A DNA stretch of 64,000 bases from DMER64 sp964554535 (GTDB taxonomy: Bacteria; Bacteroidota; Bacteroidia; Bacteroidales; UBA932): positions 1 to 64,000 of the forward strand of contig CAZKPB010000005.1 of assembly GCA_964554535.1 (NCBI GenBank). The letters are read 5' to 3'. Positions within the stretch are counted from its first letter, which is position 1. Every line of letters starts with the position of its first letter. A program made the translations under genes and the position numbers. Under the pieces are notes generated by a model. That model was given only the letters and a program-made list of their open reading frames with translations. It was not told the origin of the DNA and ran no database searches. Below are positions 45,951-54,475 of this stretch, one piece after another.

Positions 45951-46018
45951 AAAAAAACCTGGCAAATTGCCAGGTTTTTTTGTTTGGGGTACCCGCAGGG
46001 CCCCGGGCCCTGCAAATC
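45951..46018 (+). repeat. Twin-hairpin repeat, copy 1, including the tRNA-Cys terminator
   Basis: A 63-base unit (45956-46018) contains two perfect hairpins: CCTGGC-AAATT-GCCAGG with A and T tracts on either side (45951-45981, a terminator) and the 19-base palindrome-like element at 45995-46013 built on GCAGGGCCC and GGGCCCTGC. They are joined by TTTTTTTGTTTGGGGTACCC. Copy 2 follows at 46091-46153. Confidence 0.9.
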
Positions 46019-46038
46019 CTTGTCCACCCTATCCCAAA

Positions 46039-46078
46039 CCCTTCCCCAAAGAAGGGCTTAGCAAGCGCAAGCGCTTGC
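46039..46078 (+). other. Two further hairpins between the repeat copies
   Basis: CCCTTC-CCCAAA-GAAGGG (46039-46056) and GCAAGCG-CAAG-CGCTTGC (46061-46078) fold perfectly. With the flanking repeats, six hairpins occupy about 200 bases. I see no coding signal here. Confidence 0.75.
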
Positions 46079-46090
46079 AACACGATCTTT

Positions 46091-46153
46091 AACCTGGCAA
46101 TTTGCCAGGTTTTTTTGTTTGGGGTACCCGCAGGGCCCGGGGCCCTGCAAATC
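46091..46153 (+). repeat. Twin-hairpin repeat, copy 2
   Basis: This 63-base unit matches copy 1 in direct orientation except at the centre of each hairpin, where the base is the complement of copy 1 (CAATTTG instead of CAAATTG; central G instead of C in the GC-rich hairpin). It ends ten bases before the pnuC promoter box. Confidence 0.9.
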
Positions 46154-46162
46154 TTTTTTTTC

Positions 46163-46170
46163 TACCTTTG
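46163..46170 (+). promoter_or_regulatory. -7 box of pnuC, giving a leaderless or near-leaderless mRNA
   Basis: TACCTTTG matches TAnnTTTG exactly and ends five bases before the pnuC ATG. Using the distance seen at rnpB, transcription would start at or next to the A of the start codon. Confidence 0.6.
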
Positions 46171-46175
46171 TGTTC

Positions 46176-46865
46176 ATGAAAAAACCCACCCACTTTTTTA
46201 CCCCCTACGAATGGTTCTTATTACTTACCATTGTTACGCTTAACATTATTGTTGCCCTGATTACCCATGAATTAAAGCCACTAAGCATCACGGCCACCAT
46301 TAGCGGAGTACTCTGCGTAGTATTGGTAGCTAAAGGCCATATTTCCAATTACCTGTTCGGGCTCATTCAAGTAAGCCTCTATGCCTATGTTTCCTGGGGA
46401 GTCGGCTATTGGGGAGAAGTGGCCCTCAACGCGCTCTACTACGTACCTATGCAGTTCATCGGTTTTTTCCTCTGGCGCAAGCGTACCAAAGAAGGCAGCA
46501 AAACAGAGGTAAAGGCCCGCTTTCTTACCACACGTCAACGGATCCTTTTGGCTGTCGGCAGTCTGGCGCTGACTATTGCAGGCGGAATTGTCCTTAAGCA
46601 CTACAACGATCCCGCCCCCTATCTGGACTCCGCCACCACCTTCCTTTCCATTCTGGCCATGCTCCTTATGGTGCAGACCTATTCGGAACAATGGTACCTG
46701 TGGATTGTAGTGAATCTGGCCACCATCACTATGTGGGCCATGGCATTTGTAAAAGAAGGCGACACATCGCACTTGATTATTACCTCCATGTGGTGCGTCT
46801 ACCTGCTCAATTCCATCCACGGCCTTTTCTTATGGAAAAAAGAAGCCGCCCGGCAAGCCGCATGA
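46176..46865 (+). CDS. pnuC: Nicotinamide riboside transporter PnuC
   Basis: This 229-residue inner-membrane protein belongs to the PnuC family, which imports nicotinamide riboside or related vitamins by facilitated diffusion. About seven membrane helices are visible, with the family segments WGEVALNALYYVPMQFIGFFLW and the late WYLWIVVNLATI. The start at ATG 46176 (MKKPTHFF) follows directly on the promoter box; a start at 46119 would lie inside the hairpin repeat. No thiamin-pyrophosphate riboswitch is seen upstream, so nicotinamide riboside is the simpler substrate, by inference. Confidence 0.9.
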   Translation: MKKPTHFFTPYEWFLLLTIVTLNIIVALITHELKPLSITATISGVLCVVLVAKGHISNYLFGLIQVSLYAYVSWGVGYWGEVALNALYYVPMQFIGFFLWRKRTKEGSKTEVKARFLTTRQRILLAVGSLALTIAGGIVLKHYNDPAPYLDSATTFLSILAMLLMVQTYSEQWYLWIVVNLATITMWAMAFVKEGDTSHLIITSMWCVYLLNSIHGLFLWKKEAARQAA

Positions 46866-46886
46866 CTCTGATACTTCATTTTTAGG

Positions 46887-46894
46887 TACCTTTG
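46887..46894 (+). promoter_or_regulatory. -7 box of mgsA
   Basis: TACCTTTG matches TAnnTTTG exactly, ending eight bases before ATG 46903. The mRNA leader would be two or three bases. Confidence 0.55.
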
Positions 46895-46902
46895 CCCACA
46901 TT

Positions 46903-47367
46903 ATGGAAAAAGACAAAAAAATTGCGCTTGTAGCGCACGACAATATGAAAAAAGACTTGGCCGAGTGGGTGGAATGGAACTGGGCCAAACTCATGAACTA
47001 CCCGCTGGTTTGCACCGGCACCACCGGAAAAATTGTAAGCAAATCCATCAAAGCCCACCTCAAGACAGCAGCCACGCCCAACATCACCCTGCTCAAATCG
47101 GGGCCCCTGGGCGGTGACCAACAAATGGGCTCCCTCATAGCCGACGGCAAAATTGCCGCCCTCATCTTTTTCTGGGACCCTATGTCGGCCCAACCCCACG
47201 ACGTAGACGTCAAAGCCCTGCTGCGACTGGCCACCTTATACAACATCCCCACGGCCATCAACCGCACCAGCGCCGACTTCATCATATCGTCCCCCCTCTT
47301 TGAGGCAGAAGACTACACCGTAGTGCCCCACGACTACACTTCGTACATCAACAGAATATTAAAATAA
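46903..47367 (+). CDS. mgsA: Methylglyoxal synthase
   Basis: This 154-residue cytosolic enzyme converts dihydroxyacetone phosphate to methylglyoxal, an overflow route when sugar phosphates accumulate. IALVAHDNMKKDL (about 6-18), TGTTG, SGPLGGDQQ (about 67-75), and the active-site region WDPMSAQPHDVDVKAL are all present. Length is typical. It is six bases upstream of purD. Confidence 0.95.
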   Translation: MEKDKKIALVAHDNMKKDLAEWVEWNWAKLMNYPLVCTGTTGKIVSKSIKAHLKTAATPNITLLKSGPLGGDQQMGSLIADGKIAALIFFWDPMSAQPHDVDVKALLRLATLYNIPTAINRTSADFIISSPLFEAEDYTVVPHDYTSYINRILK

Positions 47368-47373
47368 GATACT

Positions 47374-48645
47374 ATGCGCATCATGGTCCTGGGCTCCGGC
47401 GGAAGGGAGCACGCCCTGGCCTGGAAACTGGCCCAATCAAACAAAGTCACCGCACTCTTTGCCGCCCCGGGCAACCCCGGAATGGCCTCCATTGCCACCC
47501 TTGTCCCCCTAAAGACTACCGACTTTGAACAAATCAAACAAGCCCTGCTCGCGCACCGGATTGATATATTGGTAGTAGGTCCCGAAGACCCTCTGGTTAA
47601 CGGCATAGCAGACTACTGCACCGCTGACCCCCTACTGCAACACCTTACCGTAATAGGCCCCAGTGCCCGGGGAGCGCAACTGGAAGGCAGCAAGGACTTT
47701 GCCAAACAATTCCTGCAACGCCACGCCATCCCCACCGCCGCCTACAAAACCTTTACCATGGCCGAGTATGAGCCTGCCTGCGCCTTCCTGGAAACCCTGC
47801 CCGCTCCCTACGTACTCAAGGCAGACGGTCTGGCCGCCGGCAAAGGCGTACTCATCCCGCTGACACTGTCGCAAGCCCAAAGCGACCTCAGAGAGCTGAT
47901 GGACGGCAAATTCGGCACCGCGGGCCACAAAGTGGTCATTGAAGAATTCCTCAAAGGCATAGAAGTATCGGTATTCGTCCTCACAGACGGCATCCATTAT
48001 AAAATCCTTCCCGAGGCCAAAGACTACAAACGCATCGGCGAACACGACACCGGCCTGAATACCGGCGGCATGGGCGCCGTAAGCCCCGTCCCCTTTGCCG
48101 ACCGCGCCTTTATGGAAAAAGTGGAACAACGCATCGTCATCCCCACCATAGAAGGACTCCGCCAAGACGGCATCCCCTACAAGGGCTTCCTCTTCCTGGG
48201 ATTGATGAACTGCCAGGGCAACCCCTACGTGATTGAGTACAACGTGCGTATGGGCGACCCCGAGACAGAGGCCGTAATGATGCGCCTGGAAGGCGACCTG
48301 GCCGAGGCTTTTGCCGCGGTGGGCACCGGAACGCTTGACCAAGTGGCGCTGGGCGCCTCGGCTCGGGCTGCCGTTACGGTGGTGGGTGTGAGCGGCGGAT
48401 ACCCGGAAGCCTATGCCAAAGGCAAGGAAATCACCGGCACTGCAGACCTTACCGATGGAATGCTGTTCCATATGGGCACAGCGCTTCACGAGGGCAAAAC
48501 GGTGACATCGGGCGGGCGGGTACTGGCGCTCAGCGTCCTTGCCGCCGACGCGCGTACGGCTCGGCAAAAAGCTTACGAACAGTGGGAACATGTACACTTT
48601 GAGGGGCTCTACTTCCGCAGGGACATTGGGATGGACGTCATATAA
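47374..48645 (+). CDS. purD: Phosphoribosylamine-glycine ligase (GAR synthetase)
   Basis: This 423-residue ATP-grasp enzyme joins phosphoribosylamine and glycine in purine synthesis. The N-terminal MVLGSGGREHALAWKLA, the KADGLAAGKGV ATP-grasp segment (about 149-159), NTGGMGAVSP (about 229-238) and the VRMGDPETE region (about 291-299) are diagnostic. Length is normal. It lies between mgsA and a membrane-protein gene that starts five bases later. Confidence 0.96.
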   Translation: MRIMVLGSGGREHALAWKLAQSNKVTALFAAPGNPGMASIATLVPLKTTDFEQIKQALLAHRIDILVVGPEDPLVNGIADYCTADPLLQHLTVIGPSARGAQLEGSKDFAKQFLQRHAIPTAAYKTFTMAEYEPACAFLETLPAPYVLKADGLAAGKGVLIPLTLSQAQSDLRELMDGKFGTAGHKVVIEEFLKGIEVSVFVLTDGIHYKILPEAKDYKRIGEHDTGLNTGGMGAVSPVPFADRAFMEKVEQRIVIPTIEGLRQDGIPYKGFLFLGLMNCQGNPYVIEYNVRMGDPETEAVMMRLEGDLAEAFAAVGTGTLDQVALGASARAAVTVVGVSGGYPEAYAKGKEITGTADLTDGMLFHMGTALHEGKTVTSGGRVLALSVLAADARTARQKAYEQWEHVHFEGLYFRRDIGMDVI

Positions 48646-48650
48646 ACTCT

Positions 48651-49598
48651 ATGATACAACTTGTCAAACGCCATTTATGGGCCGCCGTAGTGCTCTCGCT
48701 TCTGGTGCTGGGGGCGTTCTGGGGGGCGCATATTTACCTGTGGTCCGACCCGGCGCAACTGCATTGGAGTGACTATGTGGTGCCTCCGGTGTGCGTAATG
48801 GGCGTGGGACTTATACTGGCATATCTGACAGAACGCTACACCCTGCTGCTCGAACGGTCCTACTGGGTGCTGGTCTGCTACGTCACGCTGGTGTGCAGCT
48901 TTCCCAACACCTTTGAAAAGTCGTCGGCCTTTCCGGCGGCGGTGCTCTCGGCCCTGTCGCTACCCACATTGCTGTACAGTGCCTCTGACCCGGCTACGCG
49001 CAAAGGACCCTTTCTGGTATCGTTTTTCATCACCTGCGCCTGGCTGCTGTACTTCCCGTCGGGATATCTACTTATACCATTAATAATCAGTTTGATGCGT
49101 CTTGCCAAGGCATCGCTGAAGGATATAGCGGCGTTTATGGGAGGGATTGTCTCACCGCTGATGCTGACGGGATTCTATAAATGGCTCCGCGGAGAAGACC
49201 TCCGCGCCTATGCACTGATGCGTTGGGAACAACTTCTGGACTGCACTCCCGCTTTTCAATTGAATCAGGGGAACCTTACGCAGACCCTGCTGGTGTGCGT
49301 ATTGGGGGGCGTTCTGGTGATTGCGCTGCTTACGCGGCTGCTGAGTAAAGAAAGTACCACTCTGGTGTTGGCCCGGTTTTACGAGATGCTGTTCCTGATG
49401 ATGGTCTGCTCGGTCGCCGTAATGGGATGTTACTCTGACTATTCCCATTCGTTTTTGCCCATTCTATGTATCCCCATGGCGTTGCTGACCACGTCGTTCT
49501 TTTCCCAGACTAAGGGGATTATGTCAAAACTTATCCTGGCCCTGCTGTTTGGGGCGCTGATGCTTAATTTTGTCAACAGCCGGCTGCAGCTGATTTAA
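48651..49598 (+). CDS. Polytopic membrane protein of unknown function
   Basis: This 315-residue protein has about eight to nine hydrophobic helices and short loops. I recognise no transport or enzyme motif. It may belong to the DUF6427 group of Bacteroidetes membrane proteins, which I cannot confirm. A conserved-looking FPNTFEKSSAFPAAVLSALS segment (about 84-103) follows the third helix. It is five bases after purD. Confidence 0.7.
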   Translation: MIQLVKRHLWAAVVLSLLVLGAFWGAHIYLWSDPAQLHWSDYVVPPVCVMGVGLILAYLTERYTLLLERSYWVLVCYVTLVCSFPNTFEKSSAFPAAVLSALSLPTLLYSASDPATRKGPFLVSFFITCAWLLYFPSGYLLIPLIISLMRLAKASLKDIAAFMGGIVSPLMLTGFYKWLRGEDLRAYALMRWEQLLDCTPAFQLNQGNLTQTLLVCVLGGVLVIALLTRLLSKESTTLVLARFYEMLFLMMVCSVAVMGCYSDYSHSFLPILCIPMALLTTSFFSQTKGIMSKLILALLFGALMLNFVNSRLQLI

Positions 49599-49703
49599 TT
49601 ATTTTGCCTTTATAGCGGAGGCGGAAAGACCGGCAAATTTTTTCTTTCTATTTCGTTTTTTTTTAATGAAAATTTGCGTTTCCTTTCGTTTTCATTATAA
49701 TTA

Positions 49704-49735
49704 TTTGCGTTTTTGAAGAGAAGACATTATATTCG
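49704..49735 (+). promoter_or_regulatory. Promoter of the tandem GH3 genes
   Basis: TTTG at 49704-49707 is followed after exactly 20 bases by TATATTCG at 49728-49735. This fits the Bacteroidetes -33/-7 architecture with one mismatch in the -7 box. The word ATTTGCGTTT around the -33 box also occurs 31 bases upstream (49672). The start codon is at 49764. Confidence 0.65.
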
Positions 49736-49763
49736 TAGCATATTTACCAAACAATCATAACCA

Positions 49764-52091
49764 ATGAAAAAGATAACCATCCTTTTGTTCTGTGCACTCT
49801 TTTGCACAAGCTCTCTATGCGCACAACCCAAACTCAACAAAAACAACATTGACGAAGTTGTAAAGGCCATGACCTTGGAAGAAAAAGCCACTCTGGTCGT
49901 AGGCGGACGCGGCAACACAATGGCTACAGGCAGCATCACCACTGCCATTGAAGCTCTGGTACCCGGAGCCGCCGGCAACACCCGAGCCATTCCTCGTCTG
50001 GGCATTCCCCAAACCGTAGTGGCCGATGGCCCTGCCGGACTGCGCATCAGCCCCACCCGTCCGAACACCGGTGCCACCTTCTACTGCACCGGCTTTCCCG
50101 TCGGAACCGCCATTGCCTCGTCCTGGGACGTAGACCTGGTACAATCCATGACAACGGCCATGGGAAATGAAGTACTGGAATACGGCACCGACGTACTGCT
50201 GGGCCCCGGGATGAACCTGCACCGCAATCCCCTGTGCGGCCGTAATTTTGAATACTTCTCTGAAGATCCCCTGCTCTCCGGTAAAATTTCCGCAGCCTAT
50301 GTAAAAGGCATCCAGTCCAATGGTGTGGGCGTTTCCATCAAACACTTTGCAGTCAACAACCAGGAAACAAACCGTAATGAAAACGACGCACACGTAAGCG
50401 CCAGAGCCTTGCGTGAACTCTACCTCAAAAACTTTGAAATCACCGTTAGAGAAGCAGACCCAATGACCGTAATGTCATCGTACAATAAAATTAACGGGAC
50501 CTACGCCCAACAAAGCTACGGCCTCCTTACCAGCATCCTGCGCAAGGACTGGGGCTTTAAAGGCCTTGTAATGACCGACTGGGGTTCCAAAGCCGGTACC
50601 ATTGACGCCGTAAAGGCCGGCAACGACCTTATGACTCCGGGGAACGCCCAGGAAATTCAACGCATCATTGACGCTGTAAACAACGGCAACCTTTCAATGG
50701 CCGACCTGGACCGGAACGTCAAAAAAATGCTGGAATACATTGTAAGAACCCCGCGCTTCAACGGTTACAAATACAGCGACAAACCGGACCTCAAAGCCCA
50801 CGCCGCCACCGCCCGCGCCGCTGCTACCGAATCTATGGTCCTGCTCAAAAACCGCAACAACACCCTGCCTATGAAGGACATCAAGAAAGTAGCCCTCTTT
50901 GGGATTTCCTCCATTGACTTTGTAGCCGGTGGTACCGGTTCCGGAAACGTAAACAAGGCTTACGTCATCAACATGGTACAGGGCCTAGAAAACGCCGGTT
51001 TTGAACTCTCCGCCAATCTGAAAAACTACTACCAGAAGGTCGTTGACCTCCAACAGGCGAAAGACGCCCTCTCGGGCGGAAACGCCAACCGTGGTATCCT
51101 GCTTGGAAACGCCAAACTGGCCGAGGTGGCCATTGCCCGCAACGTCATTGACAGTCAAGTAGCCGCCAACGATGCCGCCATCATTATAATTGGCCGTAAC
51201 TCGGGAGAAGGTGCCGACCGCAAAATGGACAACGATTTTAACCTCACCAATGAAGAACGCCAACTGATTAGCGACGTCTGCACCGCATTCCAACAAGGGG
51301 GCAAAAAAGTCATTGTAGTATTGAACATTGGCGGAGTCATTGAAACCAACTCTTGGAAAAACCTTCCCGACGCCATTCTTTGCGCCTGGCAACCCGGACA
51401 AGAAGGTGGTGACGCCGTAGCTGACGTGCTTACCGGCAAAGTAAACCCCAGCGGTAAACTGACTATGACCTTCCCCATGGCCTTCACCGACCATCCCTCA
51501 TCGGCCAACTTCCCCTACAACTACACCCGTCCCGCCAATAACAACTACTACGGAGGCAACGCCGCCAGAGCCCTCACCAAAGACGTGGACTACACTGACT
51601 ACGCGGAAGACATCTGGGTAGGCTACCGTTTCTTTGACAAAAACGGCGTAGAAGTATCCTATCCCTTTGGCTACGGTCTCAGCTACACCGACTTCGCTTA
51701 TTCCAAGCCCTTGGTGAAAGCCGCCAAAGACGGTGGATTTACCGCTACCATCACCGTAACCAATACCGGTAAAACAGCCGGCAAAGAAGCCGTACAACTT
51801 TACGTAGCTGCACCGGCAGGAGGTATGGAAAAACCCGCTAAGGAACTCAAAGCCTTTGCCAAAACCAAAATGCTACAACCGGGAGAAAGTCAAACACTTA
51901 CAATGAGTGTGGACGCCTACACCATGGCCTCGTTCAATGAAGCCCACGGTCAATGGGAAACCGCTGCCGGCAACTACATCGTTTCGTTTGCCAAGAACGT
52001 AAATTGCGTAGAAGCCACCGCCAACTACAAGCTCAAAGCCGCCAAGACCTTTGCCGTAGATGACGCCAACGCTTGCGCCCCCGTAAAATAA
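49764..52091 (+). CDS. GH3 family beta-glycosidase, secreted
   Basis: This 775-residue enzyme releases terminal sugars from beta-glucosides or beta-xylosides. A signal peptide ends near LCAQ (residue 21). The GH3 barrel holds Arg160, Lys193-His194 and the nucleophile Asp272 in VMTDWG; the second alpha/beta domain follows, and a fibronectin-III-like domain closes the protein (about 655-760). No lipobox is present, so it should be periplasmic. It starts a two-gene unit with a second GH3 and faces the esterase/Sde182 run of locus 2. Specificity (glucosidase or xylosidase) is not decided by sequence. Confidence 0.92.
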   Translation: MKKITILLFCALFCTSSLCAQPKLNKNNIDEVVKAMTLEEKATLVVGGRGNTMATGSITTAIEALVPGAAGNTRAIPRLGIPQTVVADGPAGLRISPTRPNTGATFYCTGFPVGTAIASSWDVDLVQSMTTAMGNEVLEYGTDVLLGPGMNLHRNPLCGRNFEYFSEDPLLSGKISAAYVKGIQSNGVGVSIKHFAVNNQETNRNENDAHVSARALRELYLKNFEITVREADPMTVMSSYNKINGTYAQQSYGLLTSILRKDWGFKGLVMTDWGSKAGTIDAVKAGNDLMTPGNAQEIQRIIDAVNNGNLSMADLDRNVKKMLEYIVRTPRFNGYKYSDKPDLKAHAATARAAATESMVLLKNRNNTLPMKDIKKVALFGISSIDFVAGGTGSGNVNKAYVINMVQGLENAGFELSANLKNYYQKVVDLQQAKDALSGGNANRGILLGNAKLAEVAIARNVIDSQVAANDAAIIIIGRNSGEGADRKMDNDFNLTNEERQLISDVCTAFQQGGKKVIVVLNIGGVIETNSWKNLPDAILCAWQPGQEGGDAVADVLTGKVNPSGKLTMTFPMAFTDHPSSANFPYNYTRPANNNYYGGNAARALTKDVDYTDYAEDIWVGYRFFDKNGVEVSYPFGYGLSYTDFAYSKPLVKAAKDGGFTATITVTNTGKTAGKEAVQLYVAAPAGGMEKPAKELKAFAKTKMLQPGESQTLTMSVDAYTMASFNEAHGQWETAAGNYIVSFAKNVNCVEATANYKLKAAKTFAVDDANACAPVK

Positions 52092-52110
52092 GCCAAAAAT
52101 TAACCATACT

Positions 52111-54408
52111 ATGAAAAAACTGATAGTATCGGTATCTTTCTTACTGCTTCTGTCCGCCTGCAGCGGACAGAAGTGGCAGGAAGAGAGTAAAGGTACCTGG
52201 AATCTGGTGACTCAAAAAAACGGACAAACGCTGGGATACTCCCCCGCTTCGGGCGTGACATTGCTCACCGAAAAAGGCTATGCCTTTAAAGACCTTAACC
52301 GTGACGGAAAATTAGACATTTACGAAGACTGGAGAAAACCGGCCGTTGAAAGAGCCCGTGACCTGGCCGGCCAACTGTCCATTGAAGAAATTGCCGGTCT
52401 GATGCTCTACAGTGCTCACCAGGCCGTACCCGCCGGAGGCCGCTTTGGCGGTGCCTACAATGGAAAATCCCTAGAAGAAAGCGGCTTGAAACCATCTGAT
52501 CTTACCGATGCACAGAAGACCTTTCTTAAAGAAGACAACCTGCGCGCCATATTGGTAACCAGTGTGCAAAGCCCCAGTATTGCCGTAGCATGGAGCAATA
52601 ACGTGCAAGCCTACGTAGAAGGCCTTAACCACGGCATCCCCGCCAACAACAGCTCGGACCCGCGCCACGAGACCAGTGCTACGGCCGAGTTCAACGCCGG
52701 TGCCGGAGGTCAGATATCTATGTGGCCCAGCACCCTGGGCCTTGCGGCCACCTTTGACCCCGCCCTGGTGGAACGCTTTGGCGAAATAGCTTCCCAAGAA
52801 TACCGCGCCCTGGGCATTACCACCGCCCTGTCACCCCAGATTGACCTGGCCACCGAGCCCCGCTGGGGCCGCTTCAGCGGTACCTTTGGCGAAGACCCCG
52901 ACTTGGACACCGATATGGCCCGCGCCTATGTTGACGGTTTCCAAACCTCCAAAGGAAACAAGGAAATTGCCGGCGGATGGGGCTACGAGAGTGTAAACGC
53001 TATGGTAAAACACTGGCCCAGCGGCGGTCCTGAAGAAGGCGGCCGAGACGGTCACTACTGCTACGGCAAATACGCTGTGTACCCCGGCAACCGGTTTGAG
53101 ACTCATTTGAGACCCTTTACGGAAGGGGCCTTCAAACTGAACGGTCCCACACAGTACGCCGCCGCAGTAATGCCCTACTACACTATATCTAGCGGACACG
53201 GAGAAAATGTGGGCAACGGCTACAACAAATACATCATCACTGACCTGCTGCGTGAAAAATACGGCTACCAGGGCGTTGTCTGCACCGACTGGCAGATTAC
53301 TCCGGACAACCCCACCATAGAAGGATTTACCGGTAAATGCTGGGGAATGGAAACCGCTACCGTGGCCGAACGCCACTACAAAGTACTTCTCACGGGCGCA
53401 GACCAGTTTGGAGGCAACAACGACAAAGGCCCCGTATTGGAAGCCTACGCCATGTGGGTGAAAGACTTTGGTGAAGAAGCCGCCCGAAAACGTTTTGAAG
53501 ACTCGGCCGTACGCCTGCTGCTCAACAGCTTTCGCACCGGTTTGTTTGAAAATCCGTACCTGGACGAAGCCACTTCCACAGCCATTGTGGGTAACGCGGA
53601 ATTTATGGAAGAAGGTTTCAACGCCCAGCTCAAATCCGTAGTACTACTCAAGAACCACGGCAAAACCCTGCCCGCCGCCCCAAAGCAGAAAGTCTTTGTA
53701 GCCCGCAAATACGTGGCACCCCAACGCGATTTCTATGGAGAAATGACCCAGGGCGAATGGGTTACCCCTATCAGCGAAGACTTGTTGGCCAAATACTATG
53801 AAGTAGTGGACAACCCCGCCGCCGCCGATTTTGCCATAGTAATGATTAGCGAACCCGCTCAGGGAATGGCTGCAGGTTACGATGTGGCCGACAGAGAAAA
53901 GGGAGGCAACGGATACATTCCCATCTCCCTGCAATACAATGACTATACTGCGGTAGATGCCCGCGAAGTCAGCCTGGCCGGTGGAGACCCCAAAGAGAAC
54001 TTCACCAACAGAAGCTACAAGGACAAGAGCGTGAAGACCCCCAACAAAGGCGATATGCAACGCGTCATTGACACCAAAAAACAGATGGGAAACAAACCGG
54101 TGGTGGTAGTGATTGCCGCAACCAAACCCCTTGTAATGGCCGAGTTTGAGCCCTACGCCGACGCTATTCTGGTCACCTTTGGCGTGCAGAATCAGGCCCT
54201 GCTGGACATTGTCAGCGGAAAGGCCGAGCCCTCCGCCCTACTGCCCATGCAGATGCCCAAGGATATGAAGACCGTGGAACTGCAATATGAAGACGTTCCC
54301 CGCGATATGGAATGTTATACGGACGCCGAAGGCAACTCCTACGACTTTGCCTTTGGTTTGAACTGGAGCGGAGTCATCAAAGACGCACGCGTGGAAAAAT
54401 ATAAATAA
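52111..54408 (+). CDS. GH3 family beta-glycosidase, lipoprotein with EF-hand-like loop
   Basis: This 765-residue enzyme is a GH3 glycosidase of a different subgroup from its neighbour. The lipobox is LLSAC with Cys17. Residues 61-73 read DLNRDGKLDIYED, an EF-hand-type calcium loop before the catalytic barrel. The nucleophile is Asp393 in VVCTDWQ, and KHWPSGG (from 300) is the KH motif region. The second domain ends at about 720 and no fibronectin-III domain follows. It is 20 bases after the first GH3 gene and ends at a bidirectional terminator. The acceptor sugar is not readable. Confidence 0.9.
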   Translation: MKKLIVSVSFLLLLSACSGQKWQEESKGTWNLVTQKNGQTLGYSPASGVTLLTEKGYAFKDLNRDGKLDIYEDWRKPAVERARDLAGQLSIEEIAGLMLYSAHQAVPAGGRFGGAYNGKSLEESGLKPSDLTDAQKTFLKEDNLRAILVTSVQSPSIAVAWSNNVQAYVEGLNHGIPANNSSDPRHETSATAEFNAGAGGQISMWPSTLGLAATFDPALVERFGEIASQEYRALGITTALSPQIDLATEPRWGRFSGTFGEDPDLDTDMARAYVDGFQTSKGNKEIAGGWGYESVNAMVKHWPSGGPEEGGRDGHYCYGKYAVYPGNRFETHLRPFTEGAFKLNGPTQYAAAVMPYYTISSGHGENVGNGYNKYIITDLLREKYGYQGVVCTDWQITPDNPTIEGFTGKCWGMETATVAERHYKVLLTGADQFGGNNDKGPVLEAYAMWVKDFGEEAARKRFEDSAVRLLLNSFRTGLFENPYLDEATSTAIVGNAEFMEEGFNAQLKSVVLLKNHGKTLPAAPKQKVFVARKYVAPQRDFYGEMTQGEWVTPISEDLLAKYYEVVDNPAAADFAIVMISEPAQGMAAGYDVADREKGGNGYIPISLQYNDYTAVDAREVSLAGGDPKENFTNRSYKDKSVKTPNKGDMQRVIDTKKQMGNKPVVVVIAATKPLVMAEFEPYADAILVTFGVQNQALLDIVSGKAEPSALLPMQMPKDMKTVELQYEDVPRDMECYTDAEGNSYDFAFGLNWSGVIKDARVEKYK

Positions 54409-54423
54409 CCTACTTTCCAATAT

Positions 54424-54462
54424 AAAAAAAGGGGATGGCATTTCTTGCCATCCCCTTTTTCA
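54424..54462. terminator. Bidirectional terminator between the GH3 genes and the esterase run
   Basis: GGGGATGGCA (54431-54440) pairs with TGCCATCCCC (54446-54455) around a five-base loop, with A and T runs on the two sides. It ends both convergent units. Confidence 0.92.
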
Positions 54463-54475
54463 TACACGACAGATG

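Noticed and set aside
45951..46153. Possible CRISPR array or integron attachment site beside tRNA-Cys
   Set aside because: Only two copies exist, the sequence between them is not spacer-like, and no cas or integrase gene is in the window.
46119..46175. Upstream start for pnuC giving 19 extra residues
   Set aside because: The extra residues are encoded by the hairpin repeat, and the promoter box lies after this start.
47632..48597. Minus-strand frame of 321 codons opposite purD
   Set aside because: purD is unmistakable on the plus strand and the opposite translation shows no family features.
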